This document shows, in pieces, positions 1 through 8,400 of a stretch of DNA of 38,730 nt. The notes under the pieces were generated by a model, which had not been told where the DNA came from, did not search any database, and worked only from the letters and a program-made list of their open reading frames with translations. This DNA comes from CAYXDR01 sp046498185 (GTDB taxonomy: Bacteria > Desulfobacterota > DSM-4660 > Desulfatiglandales > Desulfatiglandaceae): the NCBI GenBank assembly GCA_046498185.1, contig JAWOBE010000155.1:1-38730 (forward strand), read 5' to 3'. The translations under genes and the position numbers were made by a program. Within the stretch, counting starts at the first letter, position 1; each line of letters starts with the position of its first letter.

Positions 1-1171
1 GATGGGAATAACCCAGCATACCACCGGCGTAGATAATGTAAAATCCTGCTGCAACCTCGCGATGCTTTGCGGCTATGTCGGTGTTCACGGCGGGGGTGTC
101 AACCCGCTTAGAGGGCAGAATAATGTACAGGGAGCCTGCGACATGGGAGGGCTTCCCAACGTGTACACCGGTTACCAGCCTGTGGCCGACGACGCTGTCC
201 GGGAAAAGTTTTCAAAAGCGTGGGGCAAGGAGCTCCCGGCGACCCCCGGCCTGACGATCACGGATATGGTTCCTGCCATGCTGGAAGGAAAACTCAAGGG
301 ACTGTATGTAATCGGTGAAAATCCTAAATTGAGCGATCCGGACTGGAATCATTTCAATCATGCGCTGAAAAAGCTGGACTTCCTGGTGGTACAGGAACTG
401 TTCCTGTCGGAGACCGCGCAGGTGGCCGATGTTGTATTCGCCGGGGCATCGGTGGCTGAAAGGGAGGGGACATTCACCAACACCGAACGGCGCTGCATGC
501 GGATCAGGAAGGCAATAGAGCCGATCGGCAAAACATTGCCGGACTGGGAGATCATTTGCAGGCTTTCGACTGCAATGGGCTACCCGATGGCTTATGATTC
601 ACCGGAGGAAATATTCGACGAAATGACGGCTTTGACGCCAAAAAGCTATGCGGGCATGACATACCAGAGGATCGGGCTCGACGGGCTCCAGTGGCCCTGC
701 CCGGACAAGAACCACCCCGGGACTCCCTACCTTCACAAGGATCAGTTCACGCGTGGTAAAGGAAAATTTTTCGCTCTGGAATACAAAGATCCGGCCGAAC
801 TTCCGGATGAGGAATACCCTTATTTTTTGACGACAGGCCGAATGTTCGCGCATTTCCATACGGGTACAATGACACGGATTTCCCCGCATTTGGACGTCGA
901 GCAGAAAACCGGTTATGTGGATATAAACCCGGCGGATGCAGAAAAAATCGATGTAAAGGACGGAGATGTCGTTGTACTGTCTTCCCGGAGGGGCGACATT
1001 GAAGCCCCGGCGCGCCTGACGCGTTCGGTGGTGCCGGGCACGCTGTTTCTGCCGATTCATTTCGGAGAGGTGCCCACCAACGTCCTGACCAATGCAGAGG
1101 CCTTCGACCCCCTGGCCAAAATCCCGGAGTTCAAGGTCGGGGCGGTAAAGCTGCAAAAGCTCGTCATTTAA
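1..1171 (+). CDS. fdhA: Formate dehydrogenase, catalytic alpha subunit (C-terminal part, 5' end outside window)
   Basis: Open from the window edge to the TAA at 1169-1171; the true start lies upstream, so the ATG at position 2 is internal. About 389 residues of the molybdopterin/tungstopterin oxidoreductase family are visible. The segment GVHGGGVNPLRGQNNVQGAC is typical of the cofactor-binding middle of FdhA, and TTGRMFAHFHTGTMTR marks the start of the C-terminal molybdopterin-dinucleotide-binding domain. The family oxidises formate to CO2 or runs the reverse reaction. The N-terminal [4Fe-4S] and Sec/Cys region is not in the window, so selenocysteine use cannot be judged. A hairpin terminator follows, so it is probably the last gene of its operon. 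Its position beside the methyltransferase island fits one-carbon oxidation, which is inference. Another molybdopterin oxidoreductase of the same branch is possible but less likely. Confidence 0.88.
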   Translation, partial: MGITQHTTGVDNVKSCCNLAMLCGYVGVHGGGVNPLRGQNNVQGACDMGGLPNVYTGYQPVADDAVREKFSKAWGKELPATPGLTITDMVPAMLEGKLKGLYVIGENPKLSDPDWNHFNHALKKLDFLVVQELFLSETAQVADVVFAGASVAEREGTFTNTERRCMRIRKAIEPIGKTLPDWEIICRLSTAMGYPMAYDSPEEIFDEMTALTPKSYAGMTYQRIGLDGLQWPCPDKNHPGTPYLHKDQFTRGKGKFFALEYKDPAELPDEEYPYFLTTGRMFAHFHTGTMTRISPHLDVEQKTGYVDINPADAEKIDVKDGDVVVLSSRRGDIEAPARLTRSVVPGTLFLPIHFGEVPTNVLTNAEAFDPLAKIPEFKVGAVKLQKLVI

Positions 1172-1177
1172 CCTCTC

Positions 1178-1220
1178 GGACCCGGGACAGCATCTGCTTG
1201 TGCCGTTCCGGGTCTGTTTC
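1178..1220 (+). terminator. Rho-independent terminator after fdhA
   Basis: Stem of about 11 pairs, including two GU pairs, between 1178-1188 and 1205-1215. Its core is GACCCGG (1179-1185) against CCGGGTC (1208-1214), followed by the T-rich GTTTCTT. It lies 7 bases after the fdhA stop and separates fdhA from the regulator. Confidence 0.6.
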
Positions 1221-1262
1221 TTCCTAATTATCCAGCCCCGTTACATTTGATGCTTTTTTTTC

Positions 1263-1290
1263 TTGACAAATTAATTTTGGCAGTCAAAAT
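1263..1290 (+). promoter_or_regulatory. Putative sigma-70 promoter of the GntR-led operon
   Basis: A perfect TTGACA -35 box (1263-1268) is followed after 16 bases by CAAAAT (1285-1290), a moderate -10 match. The predicted start site near 1297 falls inside the palindrome at 1291-1317. This is the arrangement expected for an autoregulated repressor. Confidence 0.5.
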
Positions 1291-1317
1291 GTCCACTGTG
1301 GATTGTGCACAGTGGAC
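1291..1317. promoter_or_regulatory. Perfect palindromic operator, probable GntR-family binding site
   Basis: GTCCACTGTG (1291-1300) and CACAGTGGAC (1308-1317) are perfect 10-base inverted arms around a 7-base spacer. The site overlaps the predicted transcription start and lies 27 bases before the regulator's ATG. Dimeric FadR-type (FCD) regulators bind short palindromes at such positions, so autoregulation is likely. There is no T-tract, which argues against a terminator. Confidence 0.65.
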
Positions 1318-1344
1318 AAGTTTTCTCATTTGGAGTGATTCGTT

Positions 1345-2007
1345 ATGCAAGCCCCAAGTCTTACCAAGCTGGTTCTTGAGTTTTTGAGAAACAGAATCAT
1401 CACAGGCGAACTGGCCCCAGGTCAAAGGCTGAATGAAAATGAGCTTTCCTCTACGCTTGAAGTGAGCAGACATCCCATTCGGGAGGCATTCCGTGTTCTG
1501 GAGGGCGAAAAATTAGTTTTCAGCGTTCCAAACAGGGGAACTTTTGTGACAAAACTTTCTGCCGAGGATCTCATAGAAGTTTACCAGGCGAGGGAAATGA
1601 TTGAAAGTTATGCCATCGATCTCCTGGAGCTAAAAAATACCACCGAGCTACCCGAACTCGAATCATCGATTGAAATCGCTTCTAGATTATCGATTCCTTC
1701 GGGCGACGATCCGCAGCAATATCTTGAATTGCATAAAGCGTTTGCAACGTTTCATATCAAAATGATCGAGGCCACGGGAAATTCACGGCTGATTTTGTTT
1801 TACAATTCGATAAGGCTGAATTTGGCTAGATATCAGTTTAAAAACATACTAAGGCCCGGTCGAATCAAAATAGATAATGATGAACATAGGCAAATTCTTG
1901 ACTTACTTAAAAAAGCTAATTATGCGGAAGCAAAATATTCACTAAAGTTACATGTTACAAAAAGATTGAAGGATTTGGATGGAACCTTATATGATATCAT
2001 AAATTAG
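1345..2007 (+). CDS. GntR-family transcriptional regulator, FadR/FCD subfamily
   Basis: 220 residues. The N-terminal winged helix-turn-helix (about 5-72) contains LAPGQRLNENELSSTLEVSR, PIREAFRVLE and the wing NRGTF. The C-terminal all-helical FCD ligand-binding domain (about 78-212) carries His137, His181 and His203 in the places where this family binds a metal that anchors a small carboxylate effector. The ATG at 1345 follows TGGAG. It is the first gene of the island and stops about 50 bases before the M24 gene, so it probably controls the whole downstream set in response to the transported substrate or a breakdown product. The effector cannot be read from the sequence. The gene is visibly more AT-rich than fdhA. 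Confidence 0.88.
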   Translation: MQAPSLTKLVLEFLRNRIITGELAPGQRLNENELSSTLEVSRHPIREAFRVLEGEKLVFSVPNRGTFVTKLSAEDLIEVYQAREMIESYAIDLLELKNTTELPELESSIEIASRLSIPSGDDPQQYLELHKAFATFHIKMIEATGNSRLILFYNSIRLNLARYQFKNILRPGRIKIDNDEHRQILDLLKKANYAEAKYSLKLHVTKRLKDLDGTLYDIIN

Positions 2008-2060
2008 AAAAAAACTATGTAAAGAAAAGCTTTATATTTTTGAACATTAAGGACAAATAT

Positions 2061-3272
2061 ATGGAAATAGAAAATTCAATATTTATAGACAGATTAGAAA
2101 AATTGAAAGTAAAAATACAAAGAAAAAATCTAAAAGCAATTGTAGTTTATTCCACTGGAAGCGCCTTAGGTTTTTCAAGCCGAACTCATGGATACCTTAA
2201 ATATCTTTGCAATTGGGACTCGCTGAACCGTGCATCGATGCTGGTGCTGATGTCTGAAAGAGACCCTGTAATGCTGGTAAACGGACGGTCCGCAAAATTA
2301 TTTGCCAAGGAAAACCTATGGATTGAGGATATCAGGGCGGTTTCCCCGGATAATTTTGGGAAGGAGATCGTGACGTTTTTGAAACCGCTGCTGAAGGAAT
2401 CAGATGGAATTGGATATGTTGGAAAAGCTGAGACGCCCGTGGGCCTTTACAACGATATCCTAGATGGACTCCCCAAAATCAGTCTTATGGAAGCTGATTA
2501 TATCATAAATGAGGAACGGGTAATAAAAGATGATATCGACATAACGTTACATCGGACGGCTGCTGCTGTTTGTGACGACATGTTTGATACTTTTTGTAAG
2601 GAAGTACGCTCCGGCAAAAGAGTTTACCAGATTCAGGCGGACTTGGAACATACTGCAAGATCCCAGGGTTGTGAATATGCTTCAACTTTTATGACCGTTG
2701 CGCCTGTTGTGGATCGACCCCGCTATTACAAAGAAGAATGTTTACAAATTCCTGAAGAGGGAGATCAGGTTTTACTGTCTCTTTTTGCCCTGAAAGATGG
2801 TCACTGGGGGCATTCCATCAGGACCGGTTCACTTGGAAAGGCGGGCGCTGAACTCCAGGAAATATATGGCATTGTCTCGGAAATGCATCAAGCGGCTTTA
2901 GGTGAAATATATCCGGGTAACCGAGTCAGCGAAATATGGGAAGCGTCTGAGCGTGTTTTGAAAAAGTATTATCCGAAGGCCAGAGACAGCGATTGGTACT
3001 GGTTGAAAACAGGCCACAGCCTGGGACTCGATTATTCAGATCCTATCTTGTCGGATTTTTTCCCAAATCCTTTTAAAATGAATAAAGAATCTTTATCTGT
3101 AATGAATTATGGTCAAAAATTTGGTTCTGTAATGTCAGGAATGCTTTTCGAGATTCATCCAAATCTTTTTGTTCCCGGTTATGCTGCGGCTGCGATCGGT
3201 AATATGGTTCTTTCAACAAATACAGGATATCAAATATTGGATAAATATCCAATAAGTCTAATGGTAGTATAA
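2061..3272 (+). CDS. M24 (creatinase/prolidase-fold) family protein lacking canonical metal ligands
   Basis: 403 residues from the ATG at 2061, chosen because AAGGA (2049-2053) lies 7 bases upstream; an in-frame TTG at 2040 has no such site. An N-terminal creatinase-like domain (about 8-150) precedes a pita-bread domain (about 160-400). In metallopeptidases of the family the ligands are Asp, Asp, His, Glu, Glu. Here the first two positions read Ser240 (LLSLFAL) and His251 (GHSIRT); His319 (TGHSLGL) and Glu364 (MLFEIHPN) remain; the last Glu is Gly380. This resembles the metal-free creatinase branch, which hydrolyses C-N bonds, more than aminopeptidases. It sits between the regulator and the TAXI receptor, so it probably acts on the imported compound. 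The substrate is unknown. Confidence 0.75.
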   Translation: MEIENSIFIDRLEKLKVKIQRKNLKAIVVYSTGSALGFSSRTHGYLKYLCNWDSLNRASMLVLMSERDPVMLVNGRSAKLFAKENLWIEDIRAVSPDNFGKEIVTFLKPLLKESDGIGYVGKAETPVGLYNDILDGLPKISLMEADYIINEERVIKDDIDITLHRTAAAVCDDMFDTFCKEVRSGKRVYQIQADLEHTARSQGCEYASTFMTVAPVVDRPRYYKEECLQIPEEGDQVLLSLFALKDGHWGHSIRTGSLGKAGAELQEIYGIVSEMHQAALGEIYPGNRVSEIWEASERVLKKYYPKARDSDWYWLKTGHSLGLDYSDPILSDFFPNPFKMNKESLSVMNYGQKFGSVMSGMLFEIHPNLFVPGYAAAAIGNMVLSTNTGYQILDKYPISLMVV

Positions 3273-3296
3273 CTTTTAAAATGGAGGGAATGAAAG

Positions 3297-4295
3297 ATGC
3301 GTAAATATGGTAAATTGCTTGTTTTATCTATGATTTCGTGCTTCTTTATTTCAATTAATATCGCAGAAGCAAAAATTAATTATATTTTTTTTGGGGCTAG
3401 TTCTGCAGCTTCCAGCCACTACTCTTATAGCGTTGGTGCAGCCAAGGCGATAAATGAGTATGTCGACAATGTCAAGGTAAGCGTCGTGGAAACCGGCGCT
3501 AGTGTGGACAATTTGAAACGCATCCGTGCAGGTCAACTGGATTTGGGAATAGGCGGGATGAAAGTGATGTACGAGGCCTGGAAAGGACTGGGAACCTGGG
3601 AAAAAACGCCTTATCCGGATTTGAGAATTTTGTGGGCTTATGCAAAAACGATCGATTTCATCGTCGTTAGAGAAGACAGTGGGGTCCACAAGCTTGAGGA
3701 TCTGAACGGGAAAAAATTCAGCCCCGGCATCCGTGGATCAGCTACCGAAAGCACCACCAAGCAGATATTCAAGATCCTCGGGATCGAGCCGGATTACTAC
3801 ATAGGAGGTGCTTCGGACGCAGTGAAGGGGGTAAAGGATAACCGTATCGTAGGGTATGTCAAAACGGGCGTGGGCACTCAGTTGGATGCGTCTACTCTCG
3901 ACATTATGACCCTCACAAAAGTCCGATTGATATCTATGACCGATAAACACATCGAAAAAATCAGGAAAGAGCTTCCATATGTTTCACTGATAACTGTGCC
4001 GGCAGGAAAAATCAATGCCATGCCGGATGAGCCCGATTATACCAACTGGGGGATGGCTACGGTTGTGGAATGCCTGAAAAGCTTCCCGGACGATCTAGCC
4101 TACGAATTTGTAAAAGCGATCGTAAAAGGAAAAAAATATCAGGTTGACGGTTATCCGGAGCACAGGAATATCGATGTGGTTCAGGACACGCCTCTGTTGA
4201 CGAAGGTACCGCTGCATTCGGGGGCGCTAAAGGCATATCGGGAGCTGGGCGCCGAAAACATTCCCCCCCAGGTGATTCCACCTGAAGCTGATTAA
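3297..4295 (+). CDS. TAXI-family TRAP transporter solute-binding protein
   Basis: 332 residues. A signal peptide (lysine/arginine start, hydrophobic core 8-22, cleavage near AEA at about 23-25) sends it to the periplasm. The mature protein shows the TAXI (TRAP-associated extracytoplasmic immunogenic) pattern: a glycine/serine-rich first strand (FFGASSAASSHYSYSVGAAK), ETGASVDNLKRIRAGQLDLG, and DLNGKKFSPGIRGSATES. A strong GGAGGGA (3283-3289) precedes the ATG. It should capture the substrate for the fused permease encoded next. TAXI receptors typically bind small organic acids or amino acids; the ligand here is not predictable. It follows the M24 gene by 24 bases. Confidence 0.92.
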   Translation: MRKYGKLLVLSMISCFFISINIAEAKINYIFFGASSAASSHYSYSVGAAKAINEYVDNVKVSVVETGASVDNLKRIRAGQLDLGIGGMKVMYEAWKGLGTWEKTPYPDLRILWAYAKTIDFIVVREDSGVHKLEDLNGKKFSPGIRGSATESTTKQIFKILGIEPDYYIGGASDAVKGVKDNRIVGYVKTGVGTQLDASTLDIMTLTKVRLISMTDKHIEKIRKELPYVSLITVPAGKINAMPDEPDYTNWGMATVVECLKSFPDDLAYEFVKAIVKGKKYQVDGYPEHRNIDVVQDTPLLTKVPLHSGALKAYRELGAENIPPQVIPPEAD

Positions 4296-4480
4296 GTTGC
4301 TGATTGGGTGTTTGGTCGCGGTTTATACATCCGTCGCCGTATCGCGATGAAGACGCGGCTCACGTTTTGTTTGTTTTCCAAGGTGAACGCCTCGTGTGGT
4401 ATGAACGTAAGCTCATGGTCGTAACGATCACCGGTGGGATCCTTTCAAAAAGTTAGACCATCCGGGAAAAGGCAAAGGTT

Positions 4481-6457
4481 ATGAGTATCCAAAAGGTTGT
4501 AACAGAGGATAAAGCCGTCCAAAACCGGGAACCGGCCGGCGTCGTGAAAACGCTTTTAGCCCTTTTATCGATCTGTTTCGTCCTGTTTCATATCTATACG
4601 GCTTATGCCGGTCCGTTGCCCAATTTACAGCAACGGGCCGTTCATGTGGGCTTCGCCCTTTTATTGACCTTCTCTTTGTTGAAGCCTTTCGCGTTGAGAA
4701 AGAAGAGCTTCTCAAACCGTTTTTGGCTGTTAATTGATATAGGATTTTTTCTGGGTACGATAATTATATGTGGATTTATTATTATTAAATATAATTGGAT
4801 TATGGAGCACCCGGCGGAATCCACCCCTTTGAGTCTTTGGCTCGGGTCCATCGGTCTTTTGCTGGTGCTGGAAGCAGGACGAAGGACCGTCGGCATTCTT
4901 TTTCCCATATTGACCATGTTGTTCATTGCCTATGCTTTTCTGGGGCAATACATTCCCGACATTCCGATCGTCGGAAGTTACCTGGAATATTGGGGACACA
5001 GGGGATTCAGTCTACGTCACGTCATACAGGTGATGTATCTCAGCGATCAAGGTCTCTGGGGATTCGTGACGGGGATTTCTTCGACCCTGGTTGCCGTCTT
5101 TATCATATTCGGGGGATTCTTGGTCGTTACCGGCGCCGGCGAGCATTTCATAGATACTGCGGTTTGGACCACAGGAAGATTTTACGGGGGCGGCGCGAAG
5201 GTTGCTATTGTGGCCAGCGGTTTTTTCGGGATGATGTCCGGATCTGCAGTGGCAAATGTAGCCACGACAGGGAATTTCACGATTCCCCTGATGAAGCGTC
5301 TGAATTACGGCAATGAATTCTCAGGAGCTGTTGAAGCCACTGCATCGGCAGGAGGACAGATTACGCCTCCGATTATGGGCGCAGGTGCATTTCTCATGGC
5401 CGAACTTCTGGAAATGCCGTATATACAAGTGGCTGTCTGCGCTGTCATACCGGCCTTTCTGTATTATCTATCCATCCTTTCGGCGGTCCATTTTGAGAGT
5501 CTTAAGCGTGGTCTCGGCCGGGTGCCCGAAGAGGACATCAAATCTTTTCGGGATATCGTCAAACCGTCAAAATCAATACCGCTTTTCACTCCGATCATCA
5601 TCCTGGTGGCCATGATGCTTTCCGGACGGACAGCGGAGACGTCAGCCTTCTGGGCTATTTTCACTTTCACGATTCTATTCGTCTTCTCGACTTTCGAGCT
5701 GGTGGAGATCCGCCAGCGGCTTTTCAGGTTGTATTCGGGGATGTCCCGAATCGGTCTTTCTCTCGTTAAAGTTGTGCCTCTGCTGGTATGTGCCAATATA
5801 ATAGTATCTTTAATCAGCTTGACCGGTATTGGTGTAAATGCGTCAGAATTAATCATGAGTATCAGCGGTCAGAGTGTAATCCTGGCATTGTTGCTGGCTG
5901 CCTTTGTTACTTTGATGCTGGGCATGGGAATACCGACTCCGGCTGCCTACTTGCTGGGAGCCTCCGTGCTTGCGCCTTCATTGGTCAGCTTGGGGTATCA
6001 TCCGGTAGCCTGTCATATGTTTATCTTTTATTTCGCGATTCTTTCGGCCTTGACTCCCCCGGTGTGTGCGGGTGTATATGTCGCAGCCGGCATCGCGGGG
6101 GGGGATTGGCTCAAGACTGCATGGGTATCCATTCGTTTGGGTTTGATTACCTATATACTGCCTTTTATTTTTCTGACGAACATCAGTTTATTAAGCCTCG
6201 GAACGACATGGCAGGTCATATGGGCGGTAGTGACTGCTTCTATAGGTGCAGTGATGATCTCCGGGGGCACTATGGGTTATTTCTTCGGAAAACCCAACGT
6301 TCCAATCAGGTTGTTTCTTATACTGGGCGCTGTTTTATGTTTCAAGTATTCATATATTTATTCGTTTGCAGGGCTTGGAATCGGGATTTGTATCTTTTTT
6401 TATCAAAAATTCAGGAAAAGCTCTTTTTTGTATGGCACCAGGGAAGAGTCCATCTGA
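4481..6457 (+). CDS. TRAP transporter permease, fused small (DctQ-like) and large (DctM-like) subunits
   Basis: 658 residues, strongly hydrophobic throughout, with roughly 15 or more membrane segments. The first part (about 20-170) corresponds to the 4TM subunit and the rest to the 12TM DctM-type subunit. The diagnostic stretch FFGMMSGSAVANVATTGNF continues into EATASAGGQITPPIMGAGAF, and a second repeat holds LGMGIPTPAAYLLGASVLAP. AAAGG precedes the ATG at 4481. This protein is the ion-driven inner-membrane partner of the TAXI receptor. A 185-base gap separates the two genes, long for such a pair, and holds no supportable gene. Confidence 0.93.
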   Translation: MSIQKVVTEDKAVQNREPAGVVKTLLALLSICFVLFHIYTAYAGPLPNLQQRAVHVGFALLLTFSLLKPFALRKKSFSNRFWLLIDIGFFLGTIIICGFIIIKYNWIMEHPAESTPLSLWLGSIGLLLVLEAGRRTVGILFPILTMLFIAYAFLGQYIPDIPIVGSYLEYWGHRGFSLRHVIQVMYLSDQGLWGFVTGISSTLVAVFIIFGGFLVVTGAGEHFIDTAVWTTGRFYGGGAKVAIVASGFFGMMSGSAVANVATTGNFTIPLMKRLNYGNEFSGAVEATASAGGQITPPIMGAGAFLMAELLEMPYIQVAVCAVIPAFLYYLSILSAVHFESLKRGLGRVPEEDIKSFRDIVKPSKSIPLFTPIIILVAMMLSGRTAETSAFWAIFTFTILFVFSTFELVEIRQRLFRLYSGMSRIGLSLVKVVPLLVCANIIVSLISLTGIGVNASELIMSISGQSVILALLLAAFVTLMLGMGIPTPAAYLLGASVLAPSLVSLGYHPVACHMFIFYFAILSALTPPVCAGVYVAAGIAGGDWLKTAWVSIRLGLITYILPFIFLTNISLLSLGTTWQVIWAVVTASIGAVMISGGTMGYFFGKPNVPIRLFLILGAVLCFKYSYIYSFAGLGIGICIFFYQKFRKSSFLYGTREESI

Positions 6458-6554
6458 AGCGGCAGAATTTTATGTTGAAGGAAACTGCTTGGAAATAAAC
6501 AGTTAAAATGGCTTTATCCTGCGTTTATATCCATTGTGGTGAATTGGAGAGGTT

Positions 6555-7592
6555 ATGAGCATGAATGAAGCGATCAATTCTTACCAAAGGACAATGTTAA
6601 CTTTAGAGGGTCATGAACCGGATGTAAATCCCGTCGTTCCGATCGTGAGCGACTGGTGCAGCGTCCAAGCCGGCATCGAATTCGTAGACGAGATGGCGAA
6701 TGTCGAGAAACATGTCTATTCACAGAGCTTCTGTGTGTCGCAATTCGGATACGATGCAGTTTGGGATATCGGTTCACGCCATTCGGAATCCGAAGCCATG
6801 GGATCGATTCTTAATGTTAAACGAGGAGCCAAGCCTTATGTTGAGGAATATGTTCTCAAAGATTATGAAAAGGACTTTTCCCGGTTAAAATTGTTTGACC
6901 CTTATCGTAATGAGCGTCTTTGCACCTATCTGGAACAGACCCGGCGTTTGAAGAATCGTTTCCGGGGAGAAGTGCCGGTCATTGGATATGTCCAGGCGCC
7001 GTTTAGACACGCGGCCATGCTGAGGGGGCCGGAAAATATCATGAGGGACATGCACCGCCGTAAGGATAATTTGAGGGATCTTCTGGAGTTGGCCTTCAAC
7101 AGTTTGGTGGTCTACGCCGTCGCCGTGATAAGCGCCGGGGCGGACATCGTTTTCATGTCGGATCCAACATCATCGGGAAGTGCCATTTCCAAGAAGCAGT
7201 TCGAGGAATGGGGCCTTCCCTATTTGAAAAGACTCGTTGGATTAATAAAGAGAAGCGGTGTGAAAACCATTCTCCATATTTGCGGCGACACGTCGGATCG
7301 CCTGGAGACAATGGCCGAAACCGGGGTGGATTGTTTGAGCTTGGATGAAGCCGTGGATTTTGGCTACGCCAGGAAAGTCTTGGGCACGTCTTTTTGCTTG
7401 ATGGGGAATATCAGCACCTCGCTGATGGCGGTTGGTGATCCAGAGGCCGTAACCGAGGCAACCCGGGAATTGATCCAAAAAGCGGGAAAACAGGGAAATC
7501 TTATCGTCAGCGGCGGGTGTGGGCTCAGTGCAAATGTACCGGCCGAAAATATGAGGGCGATGATCGGTGCGGCAAGGGAATTCAGGCTGTAA
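6555..7592 (+). CDS. UroD/MtaA-family corrinoid methyltransferase (first of two)
   Basis: 345 residues of the uroporphyrinogen decarboxylase-like superfamily that includes MtaA, MtbA and the methyltransferases of O-demethylases. A zinc site is visible as His241-x-Cys243 (LHICGD) with Cys322 (SGGCGLSANVP), the pattern of corrinoid methyltransferases rather than of true haem-pathway UroD. GGAGAGG (6546-6552) precedes two nearby ATGs, 6555 and 6561; the second is better spaced, so the start may be two codons later. The gene is directly followed by the corrinoid protein, its likely partner. It may transfer a methyl group from the substrate to Co(I) or from methyl-Co(III) to tetrahydrofolate; sequence alone does not decide which. 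Confidence 0.82.
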   Translation: MSMNEAINSYQRTMLTLEGHEPDVNPVVPIVSDWCSVQAGIEFVDEMANVEKHVYSQSFCVSQFGYDAVWDIGSRHSESEAMGSILNVKRGAKPYVEEYVLKDYEKDFSRLKLFDPYRNERLCTYLEQTRRLKNRFRGEVPVIGYVQAPFRHAAMLRGPENIMRDMHRRKDNLRDLLELAFNSLVVYAVAVISAGADIVFMSDPTSSGSAISKKQFEEWGLPYLKRLVGLIKRSGVKTILHICGDTSDRLETMAETGVDCLSLDEAVDFGYARKVLGTSFCLMGNISTSLMAVGDPEAVTEATRELIQKAGKQGNLIVSGGCGLSANVPAENMRAMIGAAREFRL

Positions 7593-7672
7593 AATTTTAA
7601 AATAATTTAAATCCGTTAATTTGTATACGCATCCGAAAATGTGAGATGGAAACCTGACAGGAGTTTTCAAAT

Positions 7673-8335
7673 ATGTTATCAGTCAAAGAAAAAAAGGATT
7701 TGCTCAAGAAGATACACGACTCTGTGGTGGAGTTTGACGAAGAAGTGACGGCTGATCTTTGCCGGCAAGCCGTTGATGGTGGCATCGATGCCTATGAAGC
7801 CATTATCGATGGTTTGGCCGAAGGAATGGTGACGGTTGGAGCCATGTACGAAAGAAACGAATATTTTGTGCCTGAACTTCTTCTCTGCTCTGATGCTCTT
7901 TACGCGGGGCTCGATATTTTACGGCCACATGTCAGGGCAGGAACCGAACAGGTCAAGGGCAAGATCATGATAGGAGTTGTTGAAGGAGACATCCACGATA
8001 TCGGGAAAAGCCTTGTGAAAACGATGTTCGAAGCGGCCGGCTGGAAAGTTTTCGATCTGGGTAAAGATGTCAAAACCGACCGATTCGTTTCGGGAGTCAC
8101 ACAGCACGATCCCGATGTGATAGCCCTTTCCGCCCTGATGACCACGAGTATGCTGGCCATGCCCAAAATAATCGAGGCGGTCAAGGCGGAAAAACCCGGC
8201 GTGATCGTGATGGTGGGCGGTGCTCCATTGAATCATGATATCGCCCGGAAGTATGGGGCCGATAGCTATGCTCACGATGCAGTTTCAGCCGTACACGAGG
8301 CTACACGTCTTTTTTCAACCTCGGTACCAGATTGA
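7673..8335 (+). CDS. Corrinoid (cobalamin-binding) methyl-carrier protein
   Basis: 220 residues with the two-domain layout of MtaC/MtbC/MtmC-type proteins. A helical cap domain (about 1-88) is followed by a Rossmann-like B12 domain. The lower-ligand motif D106-x-H108-D-x-G111 lies in VVEGDIHDIGKS; SALMTTSM (near 154-161) and GGAPLN complete the B12-binding signature. AGGAG precedes the ATG. It should carry the methyl group between the two flanking UroD-like proteins. No RamA/ACE-type reductive activator is encoded in the window, although such systems need one; it may lie elsewhere. Confidence 0.93.
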   Translation: MLSVKEKKDLLKKIHDSVVEFDEEVTADLCRQAVDGGIDAYEAIIDGLAEGMVTVGAMYERNEYFVPELLLCSDALYAGLDILRPHVRAGTEQVKGKIMIGVVEGDIHDIGKSLVKTMFEAAGWKVFDLGKDVKTDRFVSGVTQHDPDVIALSALMTTSMLAMPKIIEAVKAEKPGVIVMVGGAPLNHDIARKYGADSYAHDAVSAVHEATRLFSTSVPD

Positions 8336-8400
8336 AAGGCTGAAGTTTATGCTATAAAAAAGATAATCGTAAATTTCTAAAATCAAAGGAAAATATATTC

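Noticed and set aside
4304..4456. 50-codon frame with a TTG start between the TAXI receptor and the TRAP permease, considered as a DUF1850-type small protein
   Set aside because: No ribosome site and no recognisable motif, though the 185-base gap is unusual for this gene pair.
5788..6498. 236-codon plus-strand frame overlapping the TRAP permease
   Set aside because: It lies in another frame of a strongly conserved membrane protein, has no ribosome site, and its translation is low-complexity and cysteine-rich with no family resemblance.
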